From: Methylibium sp. Root1272
GTDB taxonomy: Bacteria > Pseudomonadota > Gammaproteobacteria > Burkholderiales > Burkholderiaceae_C
Length of the DNA: 64,000 nt
Direction: 5' to 3'
Assembly: GCF_001425905.1 (NCBI RefSeq)
Contig: NZ_LMDY01000012.1
Span: 249,734-313,733 of the forward strand
A program made the position numbers and the translations under genes. Positions 37,896 through 46,771 of the stretch are shown here, one piece after another; the stretch's first letter is position 1; each line of letters begins with the position of its first letter. The notes under the pieces are model-generated. The model had not been told where the DNA came from and ran no database searches. It was given only the letters and a program-made list of their open reading frames with translations.

Positions 37896-38635
37896 CGGCC
37901 CTCGATCAGCCGATCGGCCAGACGGCCCGGCAGGCCAGCCCCGCGCACCTTCGCGGCCGCGGCGTCGTGGTCGTAGGGCACACGGTGGAAGCACAGGCTG
38001 AACGCGTCGGTGTCGAAGAGCGCCCAGCAGGCCGCCGGGTCGCCGTCGCGCGGCTGGCCCACCGAGCCCGGCAGCACCAGCCACTGCCGGTGCGCCGGCA
38101 CCGGGATCTCGACATCGGGCACCGGCAGGAACTCGCCGGTCTTGCCGGTGCCGGCCAGGTGGTAGAGCCGCGGTTCGTGCACGTGGCCGATGAACACGTG
38201 GCGCGCCGCCGTGGCCTGCAGGCAGCGCACGGCGTCGTGCCGGCTGGTCACGTACTCCCAGTCGGCCGGCGCCCAGGTGTTGGCGTGGGCGAAGCCGCAG
38301 CCGGCGCGCTCGACGGTGAGCGGCAAGGCATCGAGGAAGGCGAGTTGCGCGGCGTCGAGCTGCGCCCGGGTCCAGGCAATGACCCGGCGGGCGTCGTCGA
38401 CCATCGTCGGTCGCGGCCCCTGCACGGTCGATTCGTCGTGGTTGCCCTTGAGCACGATGGCGCCTTCTCGCGCCAGCGCGCGCACCCGATCGACGACCCA
38501 GGCCGGATCGGCGCCATAGCCGACCAGGTCGCCGAGGATCGCGTAATCGGTCGCACCGCGGGTGGCCGCGTCTTCCAGGCAGGCCTCGAAGGCCTCGCGG
38601 TTGGCGTGCAGGTCGGTCAGCAGTGCGAGCTTCAT
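37892..38635 (-). CDS. Metallophosphoesterase (calcineurin-like)
   Basis: 247 residues. All five motifs are visible: LTDLHANREAF (DxH), GDLVGYGADP (GDxxGY), LKGNHDE (GNHD), FIGHVHEPRL (GHxH), and an internal His. Belongs to the YfcE/diadenosine-tetraphosphatase-like group. A plausible pair with the downstream kinase would be phosphatase and kinase on one transcript (ATGA overlap). Substrate unknown. ATG at 38635, 37 bp after argF. Confidence 0.9.
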   Translation of the reverse strand: MKLALLTDLHANREAFEACLEDAATRGATDYAILGDLVGYGADPAWVVDRVRALAREGAIVLKGNHDESTVQGPRPTMVDDARRVIAWTRAQLDAAQLAFLDALPLTVERAGCGFAHANTWAPADWEYVTSRHDAVRCLQATAARHVFIGHVHEPRLYHLAGTGKTGEFLPVPDVEIPVPAHRQWLVLPGSVGQPRDGDPAACWALFDTDAFSLCFHRVPYDHDAAAAKVRGAGLPGRLADRLIEGR

Positions 38636-38672
38636 GACGCTGCGCGTTCGGGCGACGCCCCGGCCTGCGGGT

Positions 38673-39635
38673 TCAGCCGATCCGGCCGAGCAGCAGGTAC
38701 TCCATCAGGGCCTTCTGCACGTGCATGCGGTTCTCCGCCTCGTCCCAGACCACCGACTGGGCGCCGTCGATCACCTCGGCCTCGACCTCTTCGCCGCGGT
38801 GGGCCGGCAGGCAGTGCATGAACAGCGCATCGGGGCGCGCCGCGGCCATCATCTCGCGGTCCACGCACCAGTCGGCGAAGGCCTGCTTGCGGGCCTCGTT
38901 CTCGGCTTCGTAGCCCATGCTGGTCCACACGTCGGTGGTCACGAGGTGGGCGTCGCGGCAGGCGTCCATCGGATCCTTGAAGACCTTGTAGCAAGCGCTG
39001 CTCGAGATGCCGGCCACGGCCGGGTCGATCTCGTAGCCGCCGGGTGTGCTGACGTGCACCGTGAAACCCAGGATCTCGGCCGCCTGCAGCCAGGTGTGCG
39101 CCATGTTGTTGCCATCGCCGACCCAGGCCACCACCATGCCGCGCAGGCAGTCGGCGGCCTTCGCGCTGCCGTCGTGCGTGCCGCGGTGCTCGATGTAGGT
39201 GAACAGGTCGGCCAGGATCTGGCAGGGGTGGTACTCGTTGGTCAGTCCGTTGATCACCGGCACGCGCGAATGCGCGGCGAAGCGCTCCAGCTTGGCCTGC
39301 TCGTAGGTGCGGATCATCACGATGTCGACCATACGGCTGATGACGCGCGCGCTGTCCTCCACCGGCTCGGCGCGGCCGAGCTGGCTGTCGCCGGTGGTCA
39401 GGTGCACGACCGAGCCGCCCATCTGGTACATGCCGGCCTCGAAGCTCACGCGGGTGCGGGTGCTGGCCTTCTCGAAGATCATCGCCAGCGTGCGATCGAA
39501 CAGCGGCGTGTACTTCTCGTAGTTCTTGAAGCGGCGCTTGATGATCGCGGCGCGTTCGAACAGGTAGGCGTACTCCTCGGCGCGGAGGTCCTTGAACTGC
39601 AGATAGTGCTTCATGAGGCTGGAGCCGGGTTTCAT
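38673..39635 (-). CDS. argF: Ornithine carbamoyltransferase
   Basis: 320 residues from ATG 39635 (a downstream ATG at 39614 gives 313 and is closer to some homologues). Carbamoyl-phosphate loop EKASTRTRVSFE at about 70, HPCQILADLFTY, WVGDGNNMAHTWL and the ornithine motif FMHCLPAHRGEEVE. There is an extra loop THDGSAKAADCLRG just before the domain-2 strand. It makes citrulline in arginine synthesis. 46 bp after argD, so cotranscribed. Confidence 0.95.
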   Translation of the reverse strand: MKPGSSLMKHYLQFKDLRAEEYAYLFERAAIIKRRFKNYEKYTPLFDRTLAMIFEKASTRTRVSFEAGMYQMGGSVVHLTTGDSQLGRAEPVEDSARVISRMVDIVMIRTYEQAKLERFAAHSRVPVINGLTNEYHPCQILADLFTYIEHRGTHDGSAKAADCLRGMVVAWVGDGNNMAHTWLQAAEILGFTVHVSTPGGYEIDPAVAGISSSACYKVFKDPMDACRDAHLVTTDVWTSMGYEAENEARKQAFADWCVDREMMAAARPDALFMHCLPAHRGEEVEAEVIDGAQSVVWDEAENRMHVQKALMEYLLLGRIG

Positions 39636-39681
39636 GGTGCTCGTTCGGGCGAAGGCCACGGGGCAGGGCGCTGCGTGCGGC

Positions 39682-40914
39682 TCAGGCGGCCGGCTTCGGC
39701 GGCTCGGCGAGGAAGCTGCGGATCAGCGGGCACAGGATCGCCACGATGCGCTCGGCCTCGGCGGCGGAAAGAATCAGCGGCGGCACCAGCCGGATCACGC
39801 GATCGGCGGTCACGCTGATCAGCAGGCCGGACTCGGCGGCGCGGCCGAGCAGCTCGCCGCAGGGGCGGGCCAGCTCGATGCCGATCATCAGGCCCTGGCC
39901 GCGGATCTCCGTCACGCCATCGGGGCCGCTCAGGTCGGCCAGTTCGCGCGCCAGCGCGGCGCTGAGCGCTGCGCCCACCGTCGCGGCGTTCTCGAGCAGG
40001 CGGTCCTGCTCCATCACCGCGAGCGTCTCGATGCCGGCGCGCATCGCCAGCGGGTTGCCGCCGAAGGTGGTGCCGTGGTTGCCCGGGCCGAGCACGGTGG
40101 CTGCGCGCGGGCCGCACACGACCGCACCGACCGGCACGCCCGAGCCCAGGCCCTTGGCCAGCGGCATCACGTCGGGCTGGATGCCGGCCCACTGGTGGGC
40201 GAACCACTTGCCGGTGCGCCCGATGCCGCACTGCACCTCGTCGAGCATCAGCAGCCAGTCGTGCTCGTCGCACAGGCGACGCAGCGCCTGCAGGTAGGGC
40301 ACGGTGGAGGGGTTGATGCCGCCCTCGCCCTGGATCACCTCCAGGAAGACCGCCACCACGTTCGGCCGCGTCTGGGCCACTTCCTCGATCGCCGCCACGT
40401 CGTTGAGCGGCACGCGCACGAAGCCCTCCACCAGCGGCCCGAAACCGGCCTGCACCTTGGGGTTGCCGGTGGCCGACAGCGTGGCGATCGAGCGGCCATG
40501 GAAGGCCTTCTCGTAGACGATGATCTCCGGGCGGTCGATGCCCTTGTCGTGACCGAACTTGCGCGCGATCTTCAGTGCGGCCTCGTTGGCCTCCAGGCCG
40601 GTGCTGCAGAAGAAGGCGTTGGTCAGCCCGCTCAGCTCGCACAGTCTGGCGGCCAGCTGCTCCTGCAGCGGCGCCTGGTAGTAGTTGGAGCAGTGGATCA
40701 GCTTGCCGATCTGGTCGGTGAGCGCCGGCACCAGCTTCGGGTGGGCGTGGCCCAGGGTGTTGACGGCGATCCCGCCCAGCGCGTCGAGGTACTCGCGGCC
40801 GTCGGTGTCCCACACTCGGCAGCCCTGGCCATGCGACAGCGCGAACGGAAGGCGGCCGTAGGTGTTCATCACGTGGGGGGACGGCGGCGGCTTCGGGGCT
40901 TCGGGCGCGTTCAT
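39682..40914 (-). CDS. argD: Acetylornithine/N-succinyldiaminopimelate aminotransferase
   Basis: 410 residues, class III aminotransferase. NAFFCSTGLEANEAALKIAR, the PLP Asp in LLMLDEVQCGIGRTG, and PLP-Lys in DVMPLAKGLGSGVP are intact. It transaminates N-acetylglutamate semialdehyde in arginine synthesis. ATG at 40914 with AAGGAA 9 nt upstream. The transcript leader contains an intrinsic terminator hairpin, and a small Arg-rich frame precedes it, pointing to attenuation control. argF follows. Confidence 0.95.
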   Translation of the reverse strand: MNAPEAPKPPPSPHVMNTYGRLPFALSHGQGCRVWDTDGREYLDALGGIAVNTLGHAHPKLVPALTDQIGKLIHCSNYYQAPLQEQLAARLCELSGLTNAFFCSTGLEANEAALKIARKFGHDKGIDRPEIIVYEKAFHGRSIATLSATGNPKVQAGFGPLVEGFVRVPLNDVAAIEEVAQTRPNVVAVFLEVIQGEGGINPSTVPYLQALRRLCDEHDWLLMLDEVQCGIGRTGKWFAHQWAGIQPDVMPLAKGLGSGVPVGAVVCGPRAATVLGPGNHGTTFGGNPLAMRAGIETLAVMEQDRLLENAATVGAALSAALARELADLSGPDGVTEIRGQGLMIGIELARPCGELLGRAAESGLLISVTADRVIRLVPPLILSAAEAERIVAILCPLIRSFLAEPPKPAA

Positions 40915-40932
40915 GAGCGGCTTCCTTGAATG

Positions 40933-40964
40933 AAAAAGGCGCAGTCCGTCACGGATGCTGCGCC
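40933..40964 (-). terminator. Attenuator-like hairpin in the argD leader
   Basis: On the minus strand GGCGCAG pairs with CTGCGCC (40964-40958 with 40944-40938) with an extra CCG-TGA-CGG inside, followed directly by five T (40937-40933). It ends 19 nt before the argD start. No minus-strand gene lies upstream, so it would stop argD leader transcripts only. Confidence 0.7.
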
Positions 40965-40973
40965 TGCACGATT

Positions 40974-41075
40974 CTACGGATGCCTGACGACGGCGCCGCG
41001 ACGCGGTGCGCCGCGCTTCCTCGCAAGGATTTGCCGATTGTCTCTGCTGCGCTGCAGCACAATAGTGCCGTCCAT
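40974..41075 (-). CDS. Possible Arg-rich leader peptide of argD
   Basis: 33-residue frame, ATG at 41075 to TAG at 40974, ending 10 nt before the terminator hairpin. It contains eight Arg, mostly late (ARKRGAPRRGAVVRHP). The ribosome site is weak, and high GC alone raises Arg content, so this is tentative. Confidence 0.3.
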   Translation of the reverse strand: MDGTIVLQRSRDNRQILARKRGAPRRGAVVRHP

Positions 41076-41110
41076 CGCCGCCACAAGCGGCGTCCTGCCT
41101 GCGCCTGTCC

Positions 41111-41458
41111 GTGTCCACACCCGAACGCCCCCAACCGAGAGAAGTCTTCATCCAGGGCCTGACCCTGGACGGACGCACCTTCCGCCCCAGCGACTGGGCC
41201 GAGCGGCTGGCGGGCGCGATGTGCAGCTTCCGGCCGGGCGGGACGCAGATGGGCCGTGCGGCCTACATCGGCTACTCGCCCTACTGTGTGCCCAACGTGA
41301 TCAATGGCGTGAAGTGCGTGGTCGTCAACGAGGCACTGCGAGAGCTGGAGCCGATGGCCTGGGACTTCGTCATGAACTTCGCGCGCGACAACCAGCTGCA
41401 GGTGGCCGATGCCTGCCTGCTGCCGGACGCGCCGCCGGCGGCGCGCCCTCCAAAGTAA
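41111..41458 (+). CDS. DUF3579 family protein
   Basis: 115 residues from a GTG at 41111. The family-wide segment GLTLDGRTFRPSDWAERLAG and RAAYIGYSPYCVPNVINGVKCVVV is clear. Found almost only in betaproteobacteria, commonly between rpsT and argD; function unknown. Its stop overlaps the A-run of the rpsT terminator. Confidence 0.9.
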   Translation: MSTPERPQPREVFIQGLTLDGRTFRPSDWAERLAGAMCSFRPGGTQMGRAAYIGYSPYCVPNVINGVKCVVVNEALRELEPMAWDFVMNFARDNQLQVADACLLPDAPPAARPPK

Positions 41459-41480
41459 AAAGGGCTCCTTGCGGAGCCCT
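41457..41480 (-). terminator. Terminator of rpsT (bidirectional)
   Basis: AGGGCTCC-TTGC-GGAGCCCT (41461-41480) is a perfect 8-bp stem followed on the minus strand by five T (41461-41457). On the plus strand it ends with a weaker T-rich tract, so it may also end DUF3579 transcripts. Confidence 0.85.
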
Positions 41481-41505
41481 CTTCATTTCCCACCCGGATG
41501 CGGTT

Positions 41506-41799
41506 TCAGACCGCCAGCGCCTTGATCTTGGCCGACAGGCGGCTCTTGTAGCGAGCGGCCTTGTTCTTGTGGAACAGACCCTTGTCGGCGATCGAATCGA
41601 TCACCTTCTGGGCCGACTTGAAGGTTTCACCGGCCTTGGCCTTGTCGCCAGTGGCCACGGCCTTGAGCACGCCCTTGATGGCAGTGCGGAACTTCGAGCG
41701 CAGCGAGGTGTTGGCGGCGTTCAGGCGGACGTCCTGACGCACGCGCTTGCGGCCCGACGCGATGCGGACCGATTTCTTGACTTTGGAAGAGGTGGCCAT
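41506..41799 (-). CDS. rpsT: 30S ribosomal protein S20
   Basis: 97 residues, basic, helical. N-terminus [19 protein letters not shown] and core [16 protein letters not shown] fit S20. Binds 16S rRNA during assembly of the small subunit. Start is 1 codon after a good GTG-free leader; promoter and terminator are both seen. Divergent from murJ. Confidence 0.97.
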   Translation of the reverse strand: MATSSKVKKSVRIASGRKRVRQDVRLNAANTSLRSKFRTAIKGVLKAVATGDKAKAGETFKSAQKVIDSIADKGLFHKNKAARYKSRLSAKIKALAV

Positions 41800-41831
41800 T
41801 GTGTGACGGGGTTTTGGGGGGAAAGCCTGCG

Positions 41832-41859
41832 AGTATATCACTGGCCCCCAGGTCGTCCA
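41832..41859 (-). promoter_or_regulatory. rpsT promoter
   Basis: Minus strand -10 TATACT (41837-41832) with -35 TGGACG (41859-41854) and 16-bp spacer. The 9-mer TATACTCGC recurs divergently as the murJ -10 at 41902. Confidence 0.6.
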
Positions 41860-41901
41860 TGGGGCCGGGCGCCGGCGTGAACCGACGTTAGTAGGCACTT
41901 C

Positions 41902-41907
41902 TATACT
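41902..41907 (+). promoter_or_regulatory. Putative murJ -10
   Basis: TATACT (5/6) 61 nt before the ATG; -35 weak. Confidence 0.4.
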
Positions 41908-41968
41908 CGCGCACCTTCCTTCGTGTCTGCCCCGCTCTCGACCAGCGTCAGGCCAGCCCATCTCCTCC

Positions 41969-43534
41969 ATGAACCTGCTGCGTGCCGCGTCGACCGTCTC
42001 CCTGCTGACGCTGGCGTCCCGCATCACCGGTCTGGTGCGCGAGCAGATGGTGGCGGCGGCGTTCGGCGCGAGCGTGATGACGGACGCCTTCAATGTGGCC
42101 TTCCGCATCCCCAACCTGCTGCGCCGGCTGTTCGCGGAGGGCGCGTTCTCGCAGGCCTTCGTGCCCTTGCTGGCCGAGAGCCGCGCGCGCGACGGCGACG
42201 AGGTGACGCACGCGCTGATCGACGCCGTGGCCACGGTGCTGCTGTGGGCCCTGCTTGTCACCTGCGTGCTCGGTGTCGTCGGCGCGCCGGTCCTGGTGTG
42301 GGTGATGGCGCAGGGACTGCAGAAGAGCGGCGGCTTCGACCTCGCGGTCGCCATGACGCGCTTCATGTTCCCCTACATCGGCTTCATGTCGCTGGTCGCG
42401 CTGTCGGCCGGCATCCTGAACACCTGGAAGCGCTTCGCGGTGCCGGCGGCCACGCCGGTGCTGCTGAACCTGTCGTTCATCGCAGCCGCCTGGTGGGGCG
42501 TGCCGCGCTTCGAGGCCTGGGGCATCGAGCCGATCTATGCGCTCGCGCTGGGCGTCATGGTCGGTGGCGTGCTGCAGCTCGCCGTCCAGCTGCCGGCCTT
42601 GAAGCGCATCGGCGCCCTGCCGCATTTCGGCCTGTCGCTGGCCCGCCTGCGCCGTGCCTGGCACCACCCCGGCGTGCACCGCGTGCTGAAGCAGATGGCG
42701 CCGGCGGTTCTGGGGGTGTCGGTGGCGCAGATCTCGCTGCTGATCAACACCCAGATCGCCACACAGATCGGCGCCGGCGCGGTGTCGTGGCTGACCTATG
42801 CCGACCGGCTGATGGAGTTTCCGACTGCGCTGCTGGGTGTGGCGCTCGGGGTGGTGCTGCTGCCCCAGCTGTCGGCCACCCAGGCCGAAGGCGGCGGCGA
42901 ACGCTACGCGGCGCTGCTGGATTGGGGCCTGCGGCTGGTCGTGCTGCTGGCGCTGCCGTGTGCGGTGGCGTTGATCGTGTTCCCCGAGGCCCTGGTGTCG
43001 GTGCTCTACCACCGCGGCGCCTTCAGCGCCTTCGACGTGCACCAGACCGTCACCGCACTGCGTGGCTACGGTGCCGGGCTGCTGGGGCTGGTGGCGCTGA
43101 AGGTGCTGGCGCCCGGCTTCTATGCCAAGCAGGACATCCGCACGCCGGTCAAGGTGGCGATCGTCGTGCTGGTGCTCACCCAGTTGCTGAACCTGCTGTT
43201 CGTGCCACAGCTCGGCCATGCCGGCCTCGCGCTGTCGATCGGATGCGGGGCGCTCGTCAACGCCCTGTGGCTGCTGATCGGCCTGCACCGCCGCGGCAGC
43301 TGGCGGCCGTCACCGGGCTGGCTGGCCTTCGGCGCGAAGGTGCTGGTCGCGAGCCTGCTGATGGGAGCAGGGCTGACCTGGGCCGCGCAGTTCTTCGACT
43401 GGGTGGCGCTCGGCGCGCGCGAGCTGCAGCGCGCCGGCACGCTGGCCGCGGTGCTGCTGGGTGCGGCGTTGCTGTACTTCGGCACGCTGCTGGCGTTGGG
43501 CGTGCGGGTGAGGCACTTCGCCCGCCGCGCGTGA
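41969..43534 (+). CDS. murJ: Lipid II flippase MurJ
   Basis: 521 residues, 14 membrane segments. N-terminal [17 protein letters not shown] and [20 protein letters not shown] are diagnostic. It moves the peptidoglycan precursor lipid II across the inner membrane. ATG at 41969 with a CTCC-rich upstream, so the ribosome site is weak. Together with rpsT it is the typical betaproteobacterial pair. Confidence 0.96.
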   Translation: MNLLRAASTVSLLTLASRITGLVREQMVAAAFGASVMTDAFNVAFRIPNLLRRLFAEGAFSQAFVPLLAESRARDGDEVTHALIDAVATVLLWALLVTCVLGVVGAPVLVWVMAQGLQKSGGFDLAVAMTRFMFPYIGFMSLVALSAGILNTWKRFAVPAATPVLLNLSFIAAAWWGVPRFEAWGIEPIYALALGVMVGGVLQLAVQLPALKRIGALPHFGLSLARLRRAWHHPGVHRVLKQMAPAVLGVSVAQISLLINTQIATQIGAGAVSWLTYADRLMEFPTALLGVALGVVLLPQLSATQAEGGGERYAALLDWGLRLVVLLALPCAVALIVFPEALVSVLYHRGAFSAFDVHQTVTALRGYGAGLLGLVALKVLAPGFYAKQDIRTPVKVAIVVLVLTQLLNLLFVPQLGHAGLALSIGCGALVNALWLLIGLHRRGSWRPSPGWLAFGAKVLVASLLMGAGLTWAAQFFDWVALGARELQRAGTLAAVLLGAALLYFGTLLALGVRVRHFARRA

Positions 43535-43688
43535 GGGTCCCCGGTAGGACGCCGCCTACAGGGCCTCGCGCCGGCGTCCGGCCGACAGTCCGCAGGCAAC
43601 TGCCTACAGTGCGTTCAGGCCGCAGCTCGCGAGCAGCGGCCCAGCAGAACCGAACGCAACCGGCACCCAGCACATCGAGGAGAAGCCC

Positions 43689-43892
43689 ATGAACACCCCC
43701 CGTTCCACCCTGGCCGTCATGGCCCTGAGCACCCTGTTCGCGCTGGCCGCCTGCCAGCCTGCCGAAGGCCCGGCCGAGCGCGCCGGCAAGCAGATCGACA
43801 ACGCCGCCGAGAAGGTGGGCGATCAGGTCGAGAAGGCCGGCGACAAGATCAAGGACGCCACCAAGGAAGCGAAGAAGGAACTGAGCAACTGA
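43689..43892 (+). CDS. Small lipoprotein, amphipathic helix
   Basis: 67 residues. Lipobox ALAAC, Cys22, then a charged repeated helix (GKQIDNAAEKVGDQVEKAGDK). Such short lipoproteins are common in Burkholderiales and probably stress-linked, but the function is unknown. Good GAGGAG ribosome site. Confidence 0.7.
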   Translation: MNTPRSTLAVMALSTLFALAACQPAEGPAERAGKQIDNAAEKVGDQVEKAGDKIKDATKEAKKELSN

Positions 43893-43943
43893 GGCCGGGT
43901 CCTTGCGGCGGGCCGCCGGCTCGCCGCCGCTGACGATCCGCTC

Positions 43944-43949
43944 TAGACT
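43944..43949 (+). promoter_or_regulatory. -10-like hexamer 6 nt before the sirB1-like gene
   Basis: TAGACT ends exactly 6 nt before the ATG at 43956, without a Shine-Dalgarno sequence; same hexamer and distance as before ppk. Confidence 0.4.
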
Positions 43950-43955
43950 CGGTGC

Positions 43956-44825
43956 ATGCCTGCACCGTTTACCGTCGAGGTGCCTACCGCGCTCGAGCAT
44001 TTCGCCGCGTTGGTGGCCGACGACGCCAGCCTCTCGCTCACCGAGGCAGCCATCTCCATCGCGCAGGACGAGCACCCTCTGCTCGACAGCCAGTCGGTGC
44101 TGGCGGAGCTCGATGTGCTGGCCGATCGGCTCAAGCGCCGGATTCCGGCCGATGCGCCGGCAGTCCAGAAGCTGCGCTTCCTGAACCGCTATTTCTTCCA
44201 GGAACTCGGCTTCGCCGGCAACCTGAACGATTACTACGCCAGCGGCAACAGCTACGTGCACGAGGTGCTGCGCACGCGCTGCGGCATCCCGATTTCGCTG
44301 GCGGTGATCTACCTCGAGTTCGCCGGCCAGATCGGGCTCACCGCGCGTGGGGTGTCCTTCCCCGGCCACTTCCTGGTCAAGGTGAAGATGCCTCAGGGCG
44401 AGGTGATCCTCGATCCCTTCACCGGCCAGTCGCTGTCGCGCGACGAGCTCGACGAACGCTTGGTGCCCTACAAGCGCCGCCAGGGCCTGCAGGGCGAGTT
44501 CGACATGCCGCTGGGCCTGTTCCTGCAGGCGTCGTCGTCGCGCGAAGTGCTGGCGCGCCTGCTGCGCAACCTGAAGGAAATCCACCGTGCGGCCGAGGAC
44601 TGGGCTCGCCTGCTGGCGGTGCAGCAGCGGCTGGTGCTGCTGCTGCCGCGCGAATGGGACGAGCGGCGCGATCGCGGCCTGACCCAGGCCGAACTCGGCG
44701 TCTGGGATGCCGCCGCCGACGACCTGGATGCCTATGTGGCGCACAGCCCGCAGGCCGAGGACCGGCGCGCGATCGCCGAGCGTGCGGCCGAGCTGCGCGC
44801 GCAGGGTCGGCCGCGCCTTCACTGA
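43956..44825 (+). CDS. SirB1/transglutaminase-like family protein
   Basis: 289 residues. The SirB1 core is KLRFLNRYFFQELGFAGNLN followed by YVHEVLRTRCGIPISLAVIYLE and GVSFPGHFLVKV, with the FDPFTGQ-like segment ILDPFTGQ; a helical TPR-like C-terminal part follows. Transglutaminase-like fold with Cys/His (C in RTRCGIP, H in FPGHF) but unknown activity. Cytoplasmic. Confidence 0.85.
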   Translation: MPAPFTVEVPTALEHFAALVADDASLSLTEAAISIAQDEHPLLDSQSVLAELDVLADRLKRRIPADAPAVQKLRFLNRYFFQELGFAGNLNDYYASGNSYVHEVLRTRCGIPISLAVIYLEFAGQIGLTARGVSFPGHFLVKVKMPQGEVILDPFTGQSLSRDELDERLVPYKRRQGLQGEFDMPLGLFLQASSSREVLARLLRNLKEIHRAAEDWARLLAVQQRLVLLLPREWDERRDRGLTQAELGVWDAAADDLDAYVAHSPQAEDRRAIAERAAELRAQGRPRLH

Positions 44826-45018
44826 GCCGCCACCGCGATTCACCGACACGCCGAGCCGCGAAGTGCGGCCCCGGCGCGAGACACCGTCTCGCTGGCGCGC
44901 CCCGGGCGCCCCATAAAATCGGTGCATCTTCGGGGTGGCCTGCCAGGCAGGGACCGCCTCACTCGCCGACGCCGGATGCGCGTCGCCCGCCTTGCCTCCC
45001 GCTGCCGACACCCGCCCC

Positions 45019-46080
45019 ATGACCCTGACCGCCGCCCAAAAGCAGAGCCTGGCCTGGCTCGTCATCGGCGCCGCGCTGGCGCTGGCGTTGTGGTTGCTGG
45101 GGCCGGTGCTCACGCCGTTCGTCATTGCTGCGGTGCTGGGCTACGCGCTCAACCCGCTGGTCGATGGGCTGACGCGCCGCCGCGTGCCGCGGCCGCTGGC
45201 CGCCCTGCTGGTGGAGGTGCTGGCCCTGCTGGTGCTGCTGGCGGTGCTGCTGCTGATCGTGCCCATCTTCGTGAAGGAGCTGCCGGCGCTGCGCGACCAG
45301 ATCCCGGAACTGCTGACGCGGCTGGATCGCTGGCTGCAGCCGACGCTGGCGCGCTTCGGCGTCGACGTCGCGCTCGACGTGGCCAGCATCAAGGCCTTCA
45401 TCCTCGGCCACGTGGGTGACAACACCGAGAGCTGGATCGCGACCGCGCTCGACTCGCTGCGCATCGGCGGCAGCTTCATGCTGGGCCTGCTCGGCGGCGC
45501 GGTGCTGCTGCCGCTGGTGCTGTACTACGTGCTGGTGGACTGGCCGCAGATCGTGGCCCGCGTCCAGGCGCTGGTGCCGCCGCGCCGCCGCCCCGGCTTC
45601 GACAGCTTCATGGGCGAATGCGACCGCATGCTCGGGCAGTATCTGCGGGGACAACTGCTGGTGATGGGCATCCTGGCCGCCTTCTACAGCATCGGCCTGG
45701 CGCTGTTCGGCTTCGACCTGGCCCTGCCGGTCGGCGTGTTCACCGGCGTCGCGGTGTTCATTCCCTACGTGGGCTTCGGGCTCGGCCTGGTGCTGGCGTT
45801 GCTGGTCGGCCTGCTGCAGTTCGGCGGGCTGTACGGCATCGTCGCGGTGGCGGTGGTCTACGGCCTGGGCCAGGTGGTCGAGAGCTTCTACCTCACGCCG
45901 CGGCTGGTCGGCGAGCGCATCGGCCTGCACCCGATCACGGTCATCTTCGCGCTGCTGGCCTTCGGCCAGCTGTTCGGCTTCATCGGCGTGCTGGTCGCGC
46001 TGCCGGTCAGTGCCGTCGGCGTGGTGGCCTTCCAGCGCCTGAAGGCGCTCTACCTCAGCAGTCCGCTGTACCAGGGGTGA
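45019..46080 (+). CDS. AI-2E family (PerM-like) transporter
   Basis: 353 residues with about eight membrane segments (LAWLVIGAALALALWLLGPVL at the start; GFGLGLVLALLVGLLQF later). Family includes PerM and YdiK; some export signalling molecules or small ions. -10-like TAAAAT at 44914-44919 lies about 105 nt before the ATG. The frame is open upstream to GTG 44935, but the ATG at 45019 gives the usual N-terminus. hda follows after 10 bp, in the common order perM-hda. Confidence 0.9.
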   Translation: MTLTAAQKQSLAWLVIGAALALALWLLGPVLTPFVIAAVLGYALNPLVDGLTRRRVPRPLAALLVEVLALLVLLAVLLLIVPIFVKELPALRDQIPELLTRLDRWLQPTLARFGVDVALDVASIKAFILGHVGDNTESWIATALDSLRIGGSFMLGLLGGAVLLPLVLYYVLVDWPQIVARVQALVPPRRRPGFDSFMGECDRMLGQYLRGQLLVMGILAAFYSIGLALFGFDLALPVGVFTGVAVFIPYVGFGLGLVLALLVGLLQFGGLYGIVAVAVVYGLGQVVESFYLTPRLVGERIGLHPITVIFALLAFGQLFGFIGVLVALPVSAVGVVAFQRLKALYLSSPLYQG

Positions 46081-46090
46081 TGCCGTCCGC

Positions 46091-46771
46091 ATGAAGCAAC
46101 TGCCCTTGCTGCTCGGGCCCGGCCCGGCGCAGAGCTTCGAGAACTTCGCGGTCGGCGCCAATGCGGTGGCCGTCGGCGCCTTGCGCGCGGCGTCGTCCTC
46201 GTCGACTCCGCTCTACGTGTGGGGGCCGGCGGGAGCCGGCAAGACCCACCTGCTGCGCGCGCTGGCCCGCGAGGCGGCGGTGCAGGGTCGGCGCGTCGGC
46301 GCCTTCGATCCGTCGCTCGAGGCGCCCTGGCCCTGGGGCGAAGGCGTCGACCTGGTCCTGCTCGACGGCTGCGACGATTTCGACGCTGCCCGGCAGCACG
46401 CCGCCTTCGCGCTGTTCGTCGAGGCCGCGACGCATGGCGTGCCGGTGGTGGCCGCCGGGCGCCTGCCGCCGGTCGACCTGCCGGTGCGCGAGGACCTGCG
46501 CACGCGCCTGGGCTGGGGGCCGGTGTTCCAGCTGCTGCCGCTGGCCGAGGCGGAGATGCGTGTCACGCTCAAGCGCGAGGCGGGCCGCCGCGGCATCGCG
46601 CTGTCCGACGACGTGACGAGCTACCTGCTGACGCGCTTCGCACGTGACCTCGGTTCGCTGATGGCGCTGCTGGACGCGCTGGACCAGTTCGCGCTCAGCG
46701 AGCAGCGCGCGGTCACCGTGCCCCTGCTCAAGCGCATGCTGACCGAGCAGCCTCTCAAGGAAGGTGCATGA
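46091..46771 (+). CDS. hda: DnaA regulatory inactivator Hda
   Basis: 226 residues, AAA+ DnaA-like. Walker A GPAGAGKTHLLRA at about residue 45, Walker B DLVLLDGCDDF, sensor region RLGWGPVFQLLPL. It works with the DNA clamp to turn off ATP-DnaA after initiation. ATG at 46091, just after perM; overlaps the HAD phosphatase start by 4 bp. Confidence 0.93.
   Translation: MKQLPLLLGPGPAQSFENFAVGANAVAVGALRAASSSSTPLYVWGPAGAGKTHLLRALAREAAVQGRRVGAFDPSLEAPWPWGEGVDLVLLDGCDDFDAARQHAAFALFVEAATHGVPVVAAGRLPPVDLPVREDLRTRLGWGPVFQLLPLAEAEMRVTLKREAGRRGIALSDDVTSYLLTRFARDLGSLMALLDALDQFALSEQRAVTVPLLKRMLTEQPLKEGA

Noticed and set aside
40949-41134. 61-codon alternative leader frame before argD
   Set aside because: Needs a TTG start with no ribosome site; the 33-codon ATG frame is a better, though still weak, candidate.
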